64,000 bases of DNA from Eucommia ulmoides (lineage: Eukaryota > Streptophyta > Magnoliopsida > Garryales > Eucommiaceae): positions 33,308,212-33,372,211 of the forward strand of contig CM028335.1 of assembly GCA_016647705.1 (NCBI GenBank), read 5' to 3'. The position numbers and the translations under genes are program-made. The number at the start of each line of letters is the position of its first letter. Position 1 is the first letter of the stretch. Below are positions 50,085 to 62,794 of this stretch, piece after piece. The notes beneath the pieces were generated by a model, which worked only from the letters and a program-made list of their open reading frames with translations, did no database searches and was not told the DNA's origin.

Positions 50085-51025
50085 ACTGGTTAGCCTTCCG
50101 TATTAGAGAAAATGTTGAAGAATTCAAAGGAAATGGATAATATGAAAAGGTACCTAATGCAAGAAAGGAAAAAGGGGGAAAAAAAAAAACATCCTATAAA
50201 AAAATTGCATCTCTCTATAAGCCCTACATTCCCCAAAAAAAACATTCCAAATAAATCATATGGCATCTTCAGCATCATACATTATAATGCTTTCATTCAT
50301 TTTATGCTCATTATAGCCATGTGGCATCATACAAATCAAAAAGGAAGAGGAGAAAAAGGAAAATAAAGAAAAAAAATGCATTCATTTATACAAGCGTCAT
50401 CATTCAATGTCATCATGTAGATCCTACATTTTCTAGGCAGTCCTTACAAATTCACAATATATATGACAACATCCAAACACTGCACAAAGCATCATGCATC
50501 ATGGTTCACTTAGGCTTGCATACCTTTCATACATGAGAAAAATTAGTCATCATATTTTAAAATTACATGGGATGCTATGCATATCATTTTGTATCAACAG
50601 GTCATCATCAACATAATATTTACACCCATACACCCTATCTGGCAACTCTAGCAAGCAAAATAGACAATTCGCGGACAACTAACTCAGTTTATAACCTTAG
50701 CAGGTAATTTACAATTGTCTACCTTTTATAGTGTCTTCAACAAATCAGCAGTTAGACAACAAATTAACCTTAGAAAAAATTGTGTTATAACAATAGACCT
50801 TATTAATCACTACAAAAGCAAAAAGATATAGCAAAATATCATTAGAAAAGTAACCTTACCAGTAGCCAATAGGATCTTCCAAAAACTAAAGAATTTCTAG
50901 TACCATTCAAGTGCTCCAAGCACCAGGCCTCCAACAACAAAAATCAGAACAACGTCATTCAAAAACTTCAGCAGACCAACAATCAGGAAACCGGTCAATC
51001 TTACCTAGCTAATGTTCATGCAAGT

Positions 51026-52216
51026 TGTTGGCCTAAAGAGTTACCCAAGAGGGGGTGAATTGGGTAATTACTAAAATTTAACAATTAAATACTTAAATAC
51101 AATTCCTACGGGTCTCTATTAATAGACCAATAACTAGCCCTCCGACGGCTAGTTTTTGAAAGCTATGTCACAAAATGACACTCTAAGACCCCATATATCA
51201 TTATCTTTCTTTTAAGGTATATTCCACTTAAAAATATCTTTCAAATCTCTCATTTAAACCCATAAAACTATTCTCAATTTAAAATTATAGAAATAGGAAG
51301 TATTAAATTATTTAAATTAAGAGAATCTCAAAATATATAGATCATATCAATAGGGATTACTAAACAGGTTGTTTAAACTTGAAATATATTCAAATCCCCC
51401 AAATATCTCTCTTGAAATCATTAAAAACGGATAGTTTTCGATAAAGAGACCAAATTAGCCGAATTCCCAACCAAAGCAGTCTGTTGATTGATCCATACCA
51501 TTCAGTTGAACAACTTGTGCCAAGGCTGAAATAGCTATTGGCACTGCTCATCGTTGGTTGACCAACTTTCCAGTACGCTCCCAATTTTTTCCATTTCATC
51601 TACTAACTCAAACGGTTGACCAACCCTATTCATTCAGTTGACTGATTGGATCAGTGTGCTCACTTCCTTATCCATTTCAACTATTGTTTCAATCGGTAGA
51701 CTGATCTTCTTCATTCGATTGACTGATTAGATCAGTAACACTTCGTTTTAACTCTAAAACTCATTATTTTAATCAGTCAACCGATTGCTTTTCTCGGTTG
51801 ACCAAATTAACCCAAAAACACAACTTTTTTAATACTTTAAAACACATTTTTCAATTATGTCAATTATCAAAATCGTTTCACATAAGGCGTACACACAATA
51901 TCTTATTTTAGTATCTTAAACTTATCAATTATTATCATGACATACATAGAATTAACACATTTTAATTGTCGTGTGTGATCCTAATTCGGGTTGCATTAAG
52001 AGTATATAAGTAAAGAATTGTTTTCATTTATTTTTTTTAACATCTTCAAAACTCTTCATATCTTCATTATTTCCATCTTGCACAATTTATGTTTTCTTCA
52101 TCAAATCTTCTTCTTAATCAAATGTATGGGACTCTAAATCTGAAACACTTGGTAAAACCATTAGTTCCATAAAAAATATCAATATTTAATTGTTCATTAA
52201 AACCTTGGGTTCAACA
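51026..52216 (-). repeat. SIRE solo LTR in Ogre-3
   Basis: The ends are TGTTGGCCTA and GGGTTCAACA. The flanks CAAGT (51021-51025) and CAAGA (52217-52221) are a target duplication with one change; Ogre-1 has the empty site GGCAAGAGACT at 13603. At 1191 bp it is half the length of the SIRE LTRs at 14260 and 20187, so an internal part was lost. Confidence 0.85.
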
Positions 52217-54068
52217 CAAGAGACTTTATTCATTTGTGAAAAATGCTAGGATAGAGCAAATTATTTTAAGTGAATGTAGCTATTCTGACCTACGACAGGT
52301 ATGTCCCCGCAAAGTCATTTCGCTGTTCAAAACTACGTTACAACTAGATTCTTGAAAAAAAATCAAGATACGTAGGAAACCCAAGTGAGTTCAATCGCAA
52401 TCAAAACAAGAACAAGAGGTGTCAACTTTATGACATTCTCTTAGCCCTGTACTCGAGCGCATCTCTGGAGTTGTTCCTTGACCTTCTTAAGAAGTTGTAT
52501 TCGTTCTCCTTCATATCAAAACAACAGGGGATACTTGTGCAAGAGCTATGTTCGACCTGATCCATGGTAACTCGCCGAGGTACTTAAAAAACCAATTAAG
52601 GTTCGGTCATCCAACTGTAGAAGCCCCAGCCATGTGTTGGGGCACGTCTCACCATTTCAATCATCGTGCATCGATTTGATCGTATAAAATCCAATCCACC
52701 TCTAAAACCAAAAGACAAAGGGCCTAAATTCAAATCTTCATTTCCTATTAAAAGGTGCAGGGTAAAAATAGTTAACAAAAAAAAATATAAAATAAAGAAA
52801 AGGGAAAAGTAAGAGGATTTAGACTATCACCCTTCAAACAAATTTTTCCATGCCCGAAAAAGAAAAAGCCCAGTGCCACCGCTAATTCAACGATAAAACA
52901 CCACCAAGCCTTGATCCTCAATTTTGATACCATATTTTAATAGCTAGATATGGGCAAAAAAGTCAGACCTTCAAAGTAACTCGGGAATCTAATGTTAAGA
53001 GATGATTTTGGGACAAGTATGCTGCAGTTTTGTCTCTGTGATGGAGCCTTCAGTTGAAAGGACAGTTCGCGATAGGTGAAAATACGCCCGCTTTTAAGAT
53101 GAAAGCCAATTGATGTCGTTTAGGTGGTAAGACAAAGAGGAGAGACAAAAGTTCTTTATTTTCTAACATTATTTGATTCTTAACCAAAGATAATTATTTT
53201 AACCAATTTTATCTTGGATTAATGCCAAATTAGAGAGCCCAGGTGTTACACCCACGGGCGAATTCCAGAAGATAGGTTCTTCTTAAAGAACCCTTGTTTC
53301 ACTACCCTAGTAATGCACCAACTAGTGTGTCCAAAGATTACCGCCTTCATTTGGAGTTCATTTTCATCACCCTTAGTGAAAATCCAGGTGTATTAAATTA
53401 GATTCTTTTACAGTGGCTATTCCATTTCCTCCCTAGTCCGCAAGCTGGAGCATATTTTACGCCCGTCTCATTCCTTACCTCATACAAGGACGTGTTGGAT
53501 TTTTATTCCTTGTGGAACTTATCCATTCATTGTCCTAACTAGAGACTGGGGCATATTTTATCGTGATTAGATTTACCTATGAGAGTTCACATTCATCTTT
53601 GTCCCTAGTTTTGGGTTGGGACGTCTTGTCTAAAGAAATCGTAACCCGACCTACATTTTGAATTGATTCCTAGCGAAAATCAGGATACATAAGCAACCCA
53701 CGCGGGTTTGGTCAGTTATTTAAGCAAATCATCCATTAGGGTGAACTACGTTCCAACCTGATTCCTAACCTAAAAACCAGGATATGTTGGCAACCCACGC
53801 AGGTTTGGTCACATGTTTAAACTAAAAGTCTTACTGTTTTAACAATGTCTTTCGACCTAAATGCTTGATTCACGATATGTAGGTAGACCATGTGGGTTCT
53901 ATCACATTTTCATGAACACTTCAGGATGAATTCATTTGCCCTACCCCAGGGCTGGGACACATTATACCAAGTTTCTCTTCCGAGATATCTTTCTTCAATT
54001 TTTCTCAGCCTTAGGCTGGGCCAAATTAATTCCTTAATTAACTTCCTTTGAGAAGTTCATGCTAACAT

Positions 54069-54089
54069 GCCTCAGTATTGGACTGAGGC
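54069..54089 (+). other. stem-loop in the Ogre-3 3' region
   Basis: GCCTCAGT and ACTGAGGC pair perfectly over 8 bp around a 5-base loop, followed by ATATTTTATCC. Related stem-loops lie near 52624, 53430, 53537, 53590, 53950 and 54008, and in Ogre-1. Confidence 0.65.
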
Positions 54090-54682
54090 ATATTTTATCC
54101 GAGTTGACTTTCTTCAGGAAGCTTTTAAAACTTATTCGGCATTCCCAATTAGGGATGCTACCCTGAAACTTCATATTACTGAATGTTAAGTTTCTTTTTG
54201 GTTTCTCCTCTAAGAACCATCATTGTCGTCTTCAATCTTGGATTGAATGACACCCCCTAGAATCGGTCTCTAACCTAAAACCTTTTTACACCAATTCCTG
54301 ATTTACGTTATTGTTTAAATTTTCTTAATGTTTGTCGAACTACGTTTAACCTGATTCTTAGCAATTCTAAATTAAAACATGAGTTATGTAATTCTTTGCT
54401 ATATATATTTGTAACGTAATGGAAATTAGTTGTAATTATGGTAGTCATAACTAAGGGTTTATACAACTTACCTCCCTTATCATTTTAAAAATATTAGTCA
54501 CCCCCTTTGACCAATTTTTTCTTGTAAAAAAACATGAAAGCCCTTCTTGTTGGCCCAAAGATCTACCTAAGAGGAGGGTGAATAGGTAGTTATAAAACCC
54601 TAATTTATTTCCCATGTAGGAACCAAAACCTTACAATCTCAATTCTTTTCATAGGCTCATAATTAACCTTTATAACCCTAAT

Positions 54683-56727
54683 TGTTGGCCCAAAGAGCTA
54701 CCCAAGATGAGGATGAATTGGGTAGTTCTAAAATTTTAAACAATTAAATATTCAATCACAAAATCTCAATTTCCCTAAATTGATTATTATCTTGATTAGC
54801 AGCAGAAATGTGTTTAACCTAAATGCACACCCAAACAAATAGAAAAGAATAACAATGCAACACACAAAAATTTATCTTGGTTCGGCAAGCTAGTCTTACC
54901 TACGTCCAGTCCCTTGAGCTCTACAGAGATTCACAATCCACTAAACCCCTGATTCCTTTCACAAGTAGGAACCAAACTCTTACAATCTCGATTTTTTTCA
55001 CAGGCTCATAATCAACCTTTACAATCCTAATTCTTTTACAGGCTAAAAATAAACCTACCACAATTACACTTATCATTTTCGTAGGATCAGGAAGAACCTT
55101 TACAATCACATTTAATTCTATTACAAGAAGAATTAAAACCTAATCTTTTTAAGGGAAAAAACTAACATAATATTTTTATAGGCCAAAGATGAAATCCTAA
55201 TCTTTTTCTTAGGCCAAAGATCAAAACCTACCTACCCTGATTAGACACCAACCCAAACGTGTCTAATTTGCTCAAACTTGCAAACATAAAAAAATAGCAA
55301 GTTTCTTCCCACAAGGAGCTTCTACCACCTCAATAAAAATATACTCAATTAATATCCCGAATATAACTACGTAATAGATTTCAATGTGAGGCAAACAAAT
55401 CTGATTTAAAATAGTTAACACACAGGTAGCACACAATAAAGCAATAAATCAATAGTAATCTAATAAAGCAATAAAGAAAGCTTGGAAGGATCGCACCGGG
55501 ATTCGTCGAAAGTGATAACGATTTCGCAATAAAGAATATAAACCAGCGACACAAACAATGAGTACTTATATCAAGAACTTCGAATATAATCTCAATTATA
55601 AATATCAGCGATAAAATCTCTCTTAGAATGATAGAAGGTTTATGTTCTTGATGTACTCAATTTCAATTCCACAGGTCTCTATTAATAGACCTAGAATTAG
55701 GCCTCCGACGACCAATTTTCACAAGTCGTGACTCTAAATGACATCCCGAGACCAAATATATCATATGTATTCAAAATAAATATTTTTCATTAAAAAACAT
55801 ATTCCTGGTAAAACATTTTTTGGTCCTTAAAATTTTTTCAAATCGAAATTCATAGAAATAAGAAGTATTTAAACACTTTAATTAAAAGAATATTTAATTA
55901 AATGGACCAATTAAATAGGAATCTCATATTTCATGATATATAACGGAAATATTTCAAATTTCCTTAAAAACCTCACTTGAAATCATCAAAACCAAATTGG
56001 ATTGACCAAAAACAAACTAGTCAATTTTTTGACTGACCATGTCGGTCAACAGGCTCCCTGTCGTCGGTTGACCGACTACTCACCACGGTAATTTAATTCG
56101 CCATTGTGTTGGTCCGGTCGGTTAATCAATTGGACCAATAGGTCTGAACTTCTTCTAATGTTGGCTATTGTTCTAGTCAATCGAGCGACCCATCTTGTCA
56201 ATTGACCAAATGAACCAATAGGTCACCTATTCCATTTCTAAAACACATTATTTTGGTTAGTCGACTGACCTTTTTTTCCGATTGACTGAATTGACCCGAA
56301 AAGTCATCATTTTAAGCATTAAACCAATTTTTCAATTAGGTCCTTAACCAAAACCATTTAACAAACCTAGCACATTATAAAACAAACTTTAGCCCCCTAA
56401 AATAATCACAACACACATAAGATTAATTCATTTTAAAGTGTTGTGTGTGATTCTGATTTGGGCTGCATAAGTGTATATAAGTAAAGAGTTGTTTTCACCT
56501 ATTTGTCTTCGATACTCTTCAAGTCTTCATCATCTCCATTTTGCACCGGTCTTGAATTCATTTGATTCTTCAATAATCACTCCATAAATTCTTCAATGAT
56601 CAATCATTTTGGCCCATTCTTTTTCTCATTTCAACCAATGGAACTTTTAATCTGAAATCACTAAATAAAATCATTAGTTCCATAAAACATCAATATTTAA
56701 TTGTCCATAAAACAATTAAGTTCAATA
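54683..56727 (-). repeat. inner SIRE solo LTR
   Basis: It starts TGTTGGCCCA and ends AGTTCAATA (final CA mutated to TA). The duplication is CTAAT/CTGAT (54678-54682 and 56728-56732). It is the same family as the LTR it sits in. It carries TCGGTTGACCGA at 56064-56075 and neighbours. Confidence 0.82.
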
Positions 56728-57359
56728 CTGATTCTTTTCACATGCTAAGAATCAACCTATCAATCTCTCATTATTACACTTATCCTTTCTACAGGTTTAG
56801 GAAGAACCTTTACAACATTCAAATTCAATTACAAGAAGAATTTAAAACCTACTTTTTTTGCAGGCTAAAGATCAAACAATAATACTTTCCAGTCTAAATA
56901 TTAAACTCCAATCTTTTTCACAAGTTATAGATTAAAACCTAGCTATCCAGACCAGACACGGACCCAAAGGTGTATAATATGCTCAAACTTACGAATAAAA
57001 AAAGATTTACTAGTTTCTTCCCACAAGGAGCTTCTACCACCTTAAAACAGTTATACTCAATTAATGTCCTGAGATTTCTACGTAATAGATTCAATGTGAA
57101 ACAAAAATTTGATTTAAATAATTTCTCTCACAAATAGCAAGTAATCAGATATCACAAATAAAAATCGTTTTAAAAGATTTTTTTCACGAAAATGACACTA
57201 CCCTCTGACTTTACCTTGTGCCAGTAGTGGACCCGTCTCTAACTGAGGTATTTGAGACCAAATATTTTATCGGTGTAGTGTCTTCATAATATAAAAACCA
57301 TTTATGTAGATCAAGCATAATTATCAAATACCATTTTTCAAAACATAATATAAAGATAA

Positions 57360-58943
57360 CCGCACATTGAGCCGAAATAAAATTCCACAGTTATCATCAC
57401 AATAAAATAAATTTATTTAAATTAACCAATCAGATTATTTTGATATATAATAAAATACCGCACACATAATTCCCTACTAGCCATAGAATCGTTTCACCTC
57501 ACGATCGAGAGTTATGACAATATTGTAACCTGTACAACTGGGCAATCTAAGGTTTTCAGTTTCAGAACCATTTAAGATCTCCAATGGTAGGAGCCAACAT
57601 GTGGTATAAACCACCATATCATACAGATAATCATCGTCAACAACAATAATATATATCTATATATATATATATGTATGTATGTATGTATATATATATGTAT
57701 GTATGTATGTATATATATATATATATATGTATGTATATATATATACACACATACATATCAACTACATGCAGTACTTACCCTCCTTACAAGTCGCAACATA
57801 ATGTCCTACAGGACATGTCCTCTTGTAAAGACCAACAATATCTCGCAAGACATGTTCTCTTGACAAGACAACTATGGCATAGCAGGATAACAATAATAAT
57901 AATAATAATAAAATCTCCACCTTTAAAATTCTACTTAATCCATTTAACATAATAAAACTATCTATTTTCATCAACATTTTTTTTTCAATTTAATACGATA
58001 ATATAATTGATAATTTACATAGAACACAATACACTCATTTCGATAATTTGTGCTACTGAAAACACTATCGTCAAAATGCTGACGTGGTTGGCGTCGCCTG
58101 TAAACCTAACAACGACAGGGTCTGAACTAAAAATTTATTTAAATAAATCTAATATACAATACGTGACCCAAAAATGAAATCTTTCTCATTCCCAAATTTT
58201 TTTTATTATACGAAATTATTGAACACCCAATTTCTTAAGTCAATATTAACTATATAAAATTATTATAACAACGATTACAAATTTCTTCCTATTAATAATT
58301 TAATCTACAGAAAAATATTAATTGACTGTTAATAATATTATTAGTCAATGAAATAATAAAAAATGTCGTTTTAATAAAATTTACAAATTTTATTTTAAAT
58401 TGTATTCTTCACAACTAGATATATTTATACCCACTATATTTCTCGAAGCCACATGTATATATTTTTTACATATAAATATACATATATACACGTCCGTATA
58501 GATAATCTCATAAATTAAGAGTTATTAACAATATGTGTGTGTGTGTGTGTATATATATATATAGAGAGAGAGAGAGTTACATGTTCTTTCTGACGAGTTT
58601 TTTTTTTTATGAAAACCATTGATGTGTGTGTGTGTGAGAGAGAGAGAGAGACCGCCTCTCCTTTTTCTCTTTATTTATTTATTTTTAAATCTTGACACCA
58701 TTCTAACCATATACATGGTTAGAATTTGTTTCCTTCCTTGAGACAGAAACAAATTCTAACCCATATTATTTTATTTAATTTTTATTTACACCAATGACCC
58801 CCTAAATAATGAAAATATTAATTACATCCCAAAACTATTTAAAAATATATTTTAAATAACTTAATAATCCCTAAACCTTTTAAAAGTCAAAATTAAAATT
58901 AGCATACTAACCCCTAAAGTTTTTACACTTAAACTTTTAAATA
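57360..58943. repeat. tandem duplication, copy 1
   Basis: It begins CCGCACATTGAGCC. It is colinear with copy 2: TCACCTCACGATCG, CCAATGGTAGGAGCCAA, TAAACCACCATATCATAC, ACTGTTAATAATATTATTAG, GGTTAGAATTTGTTTCC. It holds an (AT/GTAT)n microsatellite at 57655-57750 and (GT)n(AT)n(AG)n at 58531-58576. Confidence 0.88.
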
Positions 58944-59225
58944 CCGCACACTGAGCCAAAATAAAATTCCACAACTATCATCACAATAAAATAAATTCAT
59001 TTAAATTAACTAATCAGATTATTTTGATATATAATAAAATACCGCACACATATTTTTTGACTAACTATAGGATCGTTTCACCTCACGATCGGGAGTTACA
59101 ATGGTATCGTAACTTGTACAACTGTGCAATCTAAGGTTGTCATCAGTGTCAAGATCATTTAATATCTCCAATGGTAGGAGCCAATATGTGGTATAAACCA
59201 CCATATCATACCGATAATCTTTGTC

Positions 59226-59274
<49 letters not shown>

Positions 59275-60134
59275 ACTATCTATTGGACTTGCCCTCCTAA
59301 TAGGTTGCAACACAAAGTCCTACAGGACATGTCCTCCTAACTAGACAATTATGGCATAACAAGATAATAATAATTAAAAAAAAAAATCTCCACCTTTAAA
59401 ATTTTACTTGATCCATTTAACATCATAAAACTGTCCATTTTCATTAACATTTTTTTTTTCAATTTAATACGATAATATAATTGATAATTTGCATAGAATA
59501 CAGTACACTTACCTCAATAATTTGTGCTATTGAAAACATTATCGTCAAAATGTTGATGTGGTCGGCGTTGTGTGTGAACATACCAACAGTAGGGCCTAAA
59601 GTAAAAATTTATTTAAATAAATCTAATATGTAATGCGTAACCCTAAAATGCATTTTTTCTCATTCCCTAAAATTCATTTTTTCTCATTCCCAAATTTTCT
59701 TGATTATGCAAAATTATTAAACGCCCAATTTCTTAAGTCAATATTACCTATATAAAAATTATTAAAACAATTATTACAAATTTCTTCCTATTAATAATTT
59801 AATCGACAGAAAAATATTAATTGACTGTTAATAATATTATTAGTTAATAAAATACTAATTTTTTTTGTTTTAATAAAATTTACAAATTTTATTTTAAATC
59901 GTATTCTTCACAACTAGATATATATGTATACCCACTATATTTCTCGAACCCATATATATATATATACATGTATACATGTCCATAAAGATAGTCTCATAAA
60001 TTAAGCGTAATTAATAATATGTATATATATATATATGAGAAAAGAGCGAGAGTTACCTATTCTTTCTACCGATTTTTTTTTTTTTATGAAAGTCGTTGAT
60101 GTATATATGTATTTACATAACACACACACACACA

Positions 60135-60167
<33 letters not shown>

Positions 60168-60432
60168 CCTCCTCTCTCTTCCCCCTGTATTTAATTTTTT
60201 TTTTAAATGTTGACACCATTCTAACCATATACATGGTTAGAATTTGTTTCCTTCCTTGAAAATGAAACAAATTCTACCCATATTATTTTTTTTATTTACA
60301 CCAATTACCCCTTGAAGTAATGAAAATATTAATTATATTTTAAATAACTTAATAATCCCCAACTTTTTAAAAATCAAAGTTAAAATTAACATATTAACCC
60401 CTAAAGTTTTTAAACTCAAACTTTTAAATACC
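58944..60432. repeat. tandem duplication, copy 2
   Basis: It begins CCGCACACTGAGCC and ends at CTTTTAAATACC. Substitutions and indels from copy 1 are spread throughout, so the duplication is old. It holds (AT)n at 59238-59272 and CA/TG/GA runs at 60119-60168. Confidence 0.88.
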
Positions 60433-61603
60433 TCAATAACCCCTAAAAATTTTAAAGTAAAATTCAAATAACACAATGAACCCCATTATTTTTCTAAATG
60501 TTTTAAGATGTAACTAGAAATATGCATGTGCAAATTCAACGTCAAAATCTCTCTTAGAAAGCCAAAATTTGAATGTTCTTGAGTTTTCTTAATCCCTGAG
60601 GTCTATATTAATAGACTTAGAACTAGGCCTCCAACAGTTAGTTTTCAAATATCATGACTCTAAATGACATCTCAAAACCCTATATAACATATACATTGAA
60701 AATAAATATGTTTTATTAAAAAACAATATTCCTGAAAAAGATCAATTTGGTCCTTAAAACCTTTTCAAATCAGAATCCATAAAGATAGGGAGTATTTTAT
60801 TAATTAAATTAAGAGAATAAATAAATATATGTAATTAAATAGGAATCATTTAATATATAATATATTTCGAAAATATACTTAATTTACTTGAAATACTCCC
60901 TTGAAATCATCAAAACTAAGGTGTATTGACTAAAAAACAAATAAGTCAAAGAATTGACTGCACCCGTCGGTTGACCGACTAAACCGGTCGGTTGATCGAC
61001 CCCTACAACAGTCACAATTTTGACTGTTGTACTAGTCTGGTCGGTTGATCGATTGGACTAGTAGGTTCTTCAACTTTTCCAATTTCAGCTACTGGATTTG
61101 TTAGTCGACTGACCCAACTTGTCGGTTAATCAAATTGGTCAGTGGGTTACCCATTTCGCTTCATAAATACACTGTTTCGATCGACCCCTTTTGCCGATTG
61201 ACCGAATTAACCCGAGAAACCACCATTTTAAGTGTTAAAACTATTTTTTCCAATTAGGTTCTCAACCAAAAATATTTTAATGACTTGACACATAATAAAA
61301 CACACATTATAATCCTACAATTATCACTACACACATAAAATTAATTCATTTTAAAGTATTGTGCGTGATTCTAATTGGGGTTCCATTAAAAGTATAATAG
61401 CAATGAATTGTTTTCACCTAATTGCCGTCAATGTCTTCAATATTCTTCATATTGCCATTACCTTAATTTTGCACCCTCTATAGATTCTTTAATGATTCTC
61501 CTTCTCAATCAGATATATGGAACTTAATCTGAAACCACTCAATGAAACACTAGTTCCATAAAATATCAACATTTAATTGTTCATCAAAATATTGGGTTCA
61601 ACA

Positions 61604-62794
61604 CTTCTCTTATTTAGAAAAATAGTTTTTTATTCTTTTATTTTTATAAAAATTCACTAACATCCCAATTTTTTAATAGTATTTTTTTTACCCTCAATTT
61701 TTTAAACAATTATATTTACCTCCAACTCAACCCACCCTCGCACTGCCACCAACCTCCACCTCCACCAAAATCATTTTCTCCTCCTTCTTCATCCTCCTTC
61801 TTCCCCCTTTCTTCCTATCCCCCATGTCTCCCCAAATAAGTCACAGTGACGGATATGTGCCGTCGCTACGACAGATATAAAGGAAGGAGAAGGAAAAAAA
61901 GAAAGGTAGTGGGATGGGTTTTTCAGTGATGTGGGGGTAAGGGTTTTTTTGGCGTTGTGGGGTGGGGAGAAAAAGAGATTGAGAGAAACGAAAAAGACGA
62001 CAATGAGAACATCTTCTTATTACAACAAGATATTTATGTATTTTAATTTTTAATTATTTAATTACTTTTAAATGGATAAGGGTAAAGTTATCATTACAAT
62101 AAAGTTTTTAATAATTTTTTACCTATAGGGGAACTAAGTGGCATTTGACCAAAAATGATAAGGGGTAGACTGATATTTAATAAATAATAGGGGTGATTAA
62201 TGGCAAAAAGACAAGAGAGATAAATGACATATACACATTTATGTGGTCACTTTTTATTTCAATGATTTTTCAAATGTATTATAATTTTGTGTAGTGTTTT
62301 TAAATATTGTAGGTTTGTAACTAAGTCACAGAGAAGTACAACTATGTGGCGCTAATTAAATTTGATTAAAAGTTTAATTGTATATTGTTACTTTAACTGA
62401 AATTTAAGTTATAAAATTTATTATTTGATCCTTATAAGATATGGTATTGAAAAAATGATGCTCCAGCTGCCTGATTTAAGTTTTTTATCCCCGTAGCATT
62501 CTTAGAATTTAGTCCCTGATAAATACCCCCTAGTTATATTATATTTATAAGTCATATTACTCTGTACACAAGAACAACCAAAGTATGACAATTTCCATTT
62601 TTAAACCCACCAAATCACCAATATTATCCCACACTATTCACGATTGATAGAAATTTTTTAAAAAAAAAATACACCAAATTAATCTACAAAAAAATATATT
62701 TCCGACAATATGAATTTTGATTTTTTTTTGGTAAATTTTTGTTGATTTGTGAATGTTTATGTTTTGTGGAAAATAGAGATCTGAGAGTAAATTT
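61604..62794. other. AT-rich DNA with an inverted C/T-rich and G/A-rich pair, possible foldback element
   Basis: A pyrimidine-rich part (61725-61830) faces a purine-rich part (61870-61995) around CACAGTGACGG...CCGTCGCTACGAC. The right end (62130-62225) is loosely the inverted complement of 54440-54520. No gene is seen. The rest is AT-rich. Confidence 0.35.

Larger units (their letters stand above)
50090..54450 (+). mobile_element. Ogre-3, 3' untranslated part
   Basis: From 50930 on it parallels Ogre-1: 50930-51020 matches 13490-13600, 52217-52790 matches 13600-14030, and 52790-54360 matches 22761-25200. The part at 50090-50930 is AT-rich and unassigned. There is no pol and no LTR of its own nearby. 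Stem-loops and GAACTACGTTCCAACCTGAT repeats are present. Confidence 0.6.
57193..60535 (-). repeat. remnant LTR of the A/B family with an internal tandem duplication
   Basis: TGTGCCAGTAGTGGACC (57220) and CCTCACGATCGAGAGTTA (57497) match solo LTR A. It starts TGACACTACCC, perhaps the altered LTR end, and lacks the GGGGTCTTACA end. A block of about 1.5 kb is present twice (57360-58943 and 58944-60432). Confidence 0.75.
54548..61603 (-). repeat. outer SIRE solo LTR, split by two insertions
   Basis: The ends are TGTTGGCCCA and GGGTTCAACA, with the perfect 5-bp duplication CTTCT (54543-54547 and 61604-61608). Its own sequence is 54548-54682, 56728-57192 and about 60536-61603. The gaps hold a second SIRE solo LTR and a remnant of the A/B LTR family. 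A short part of the outer LTR is missing at the second insertion. Confidence 0.85.

Noticed and set aside
57671..57952. Plus-strand frames with MYVCMYIY repeats
   Set aside because: They are translations of the GTAT microsatellite inside an LTR remnant.
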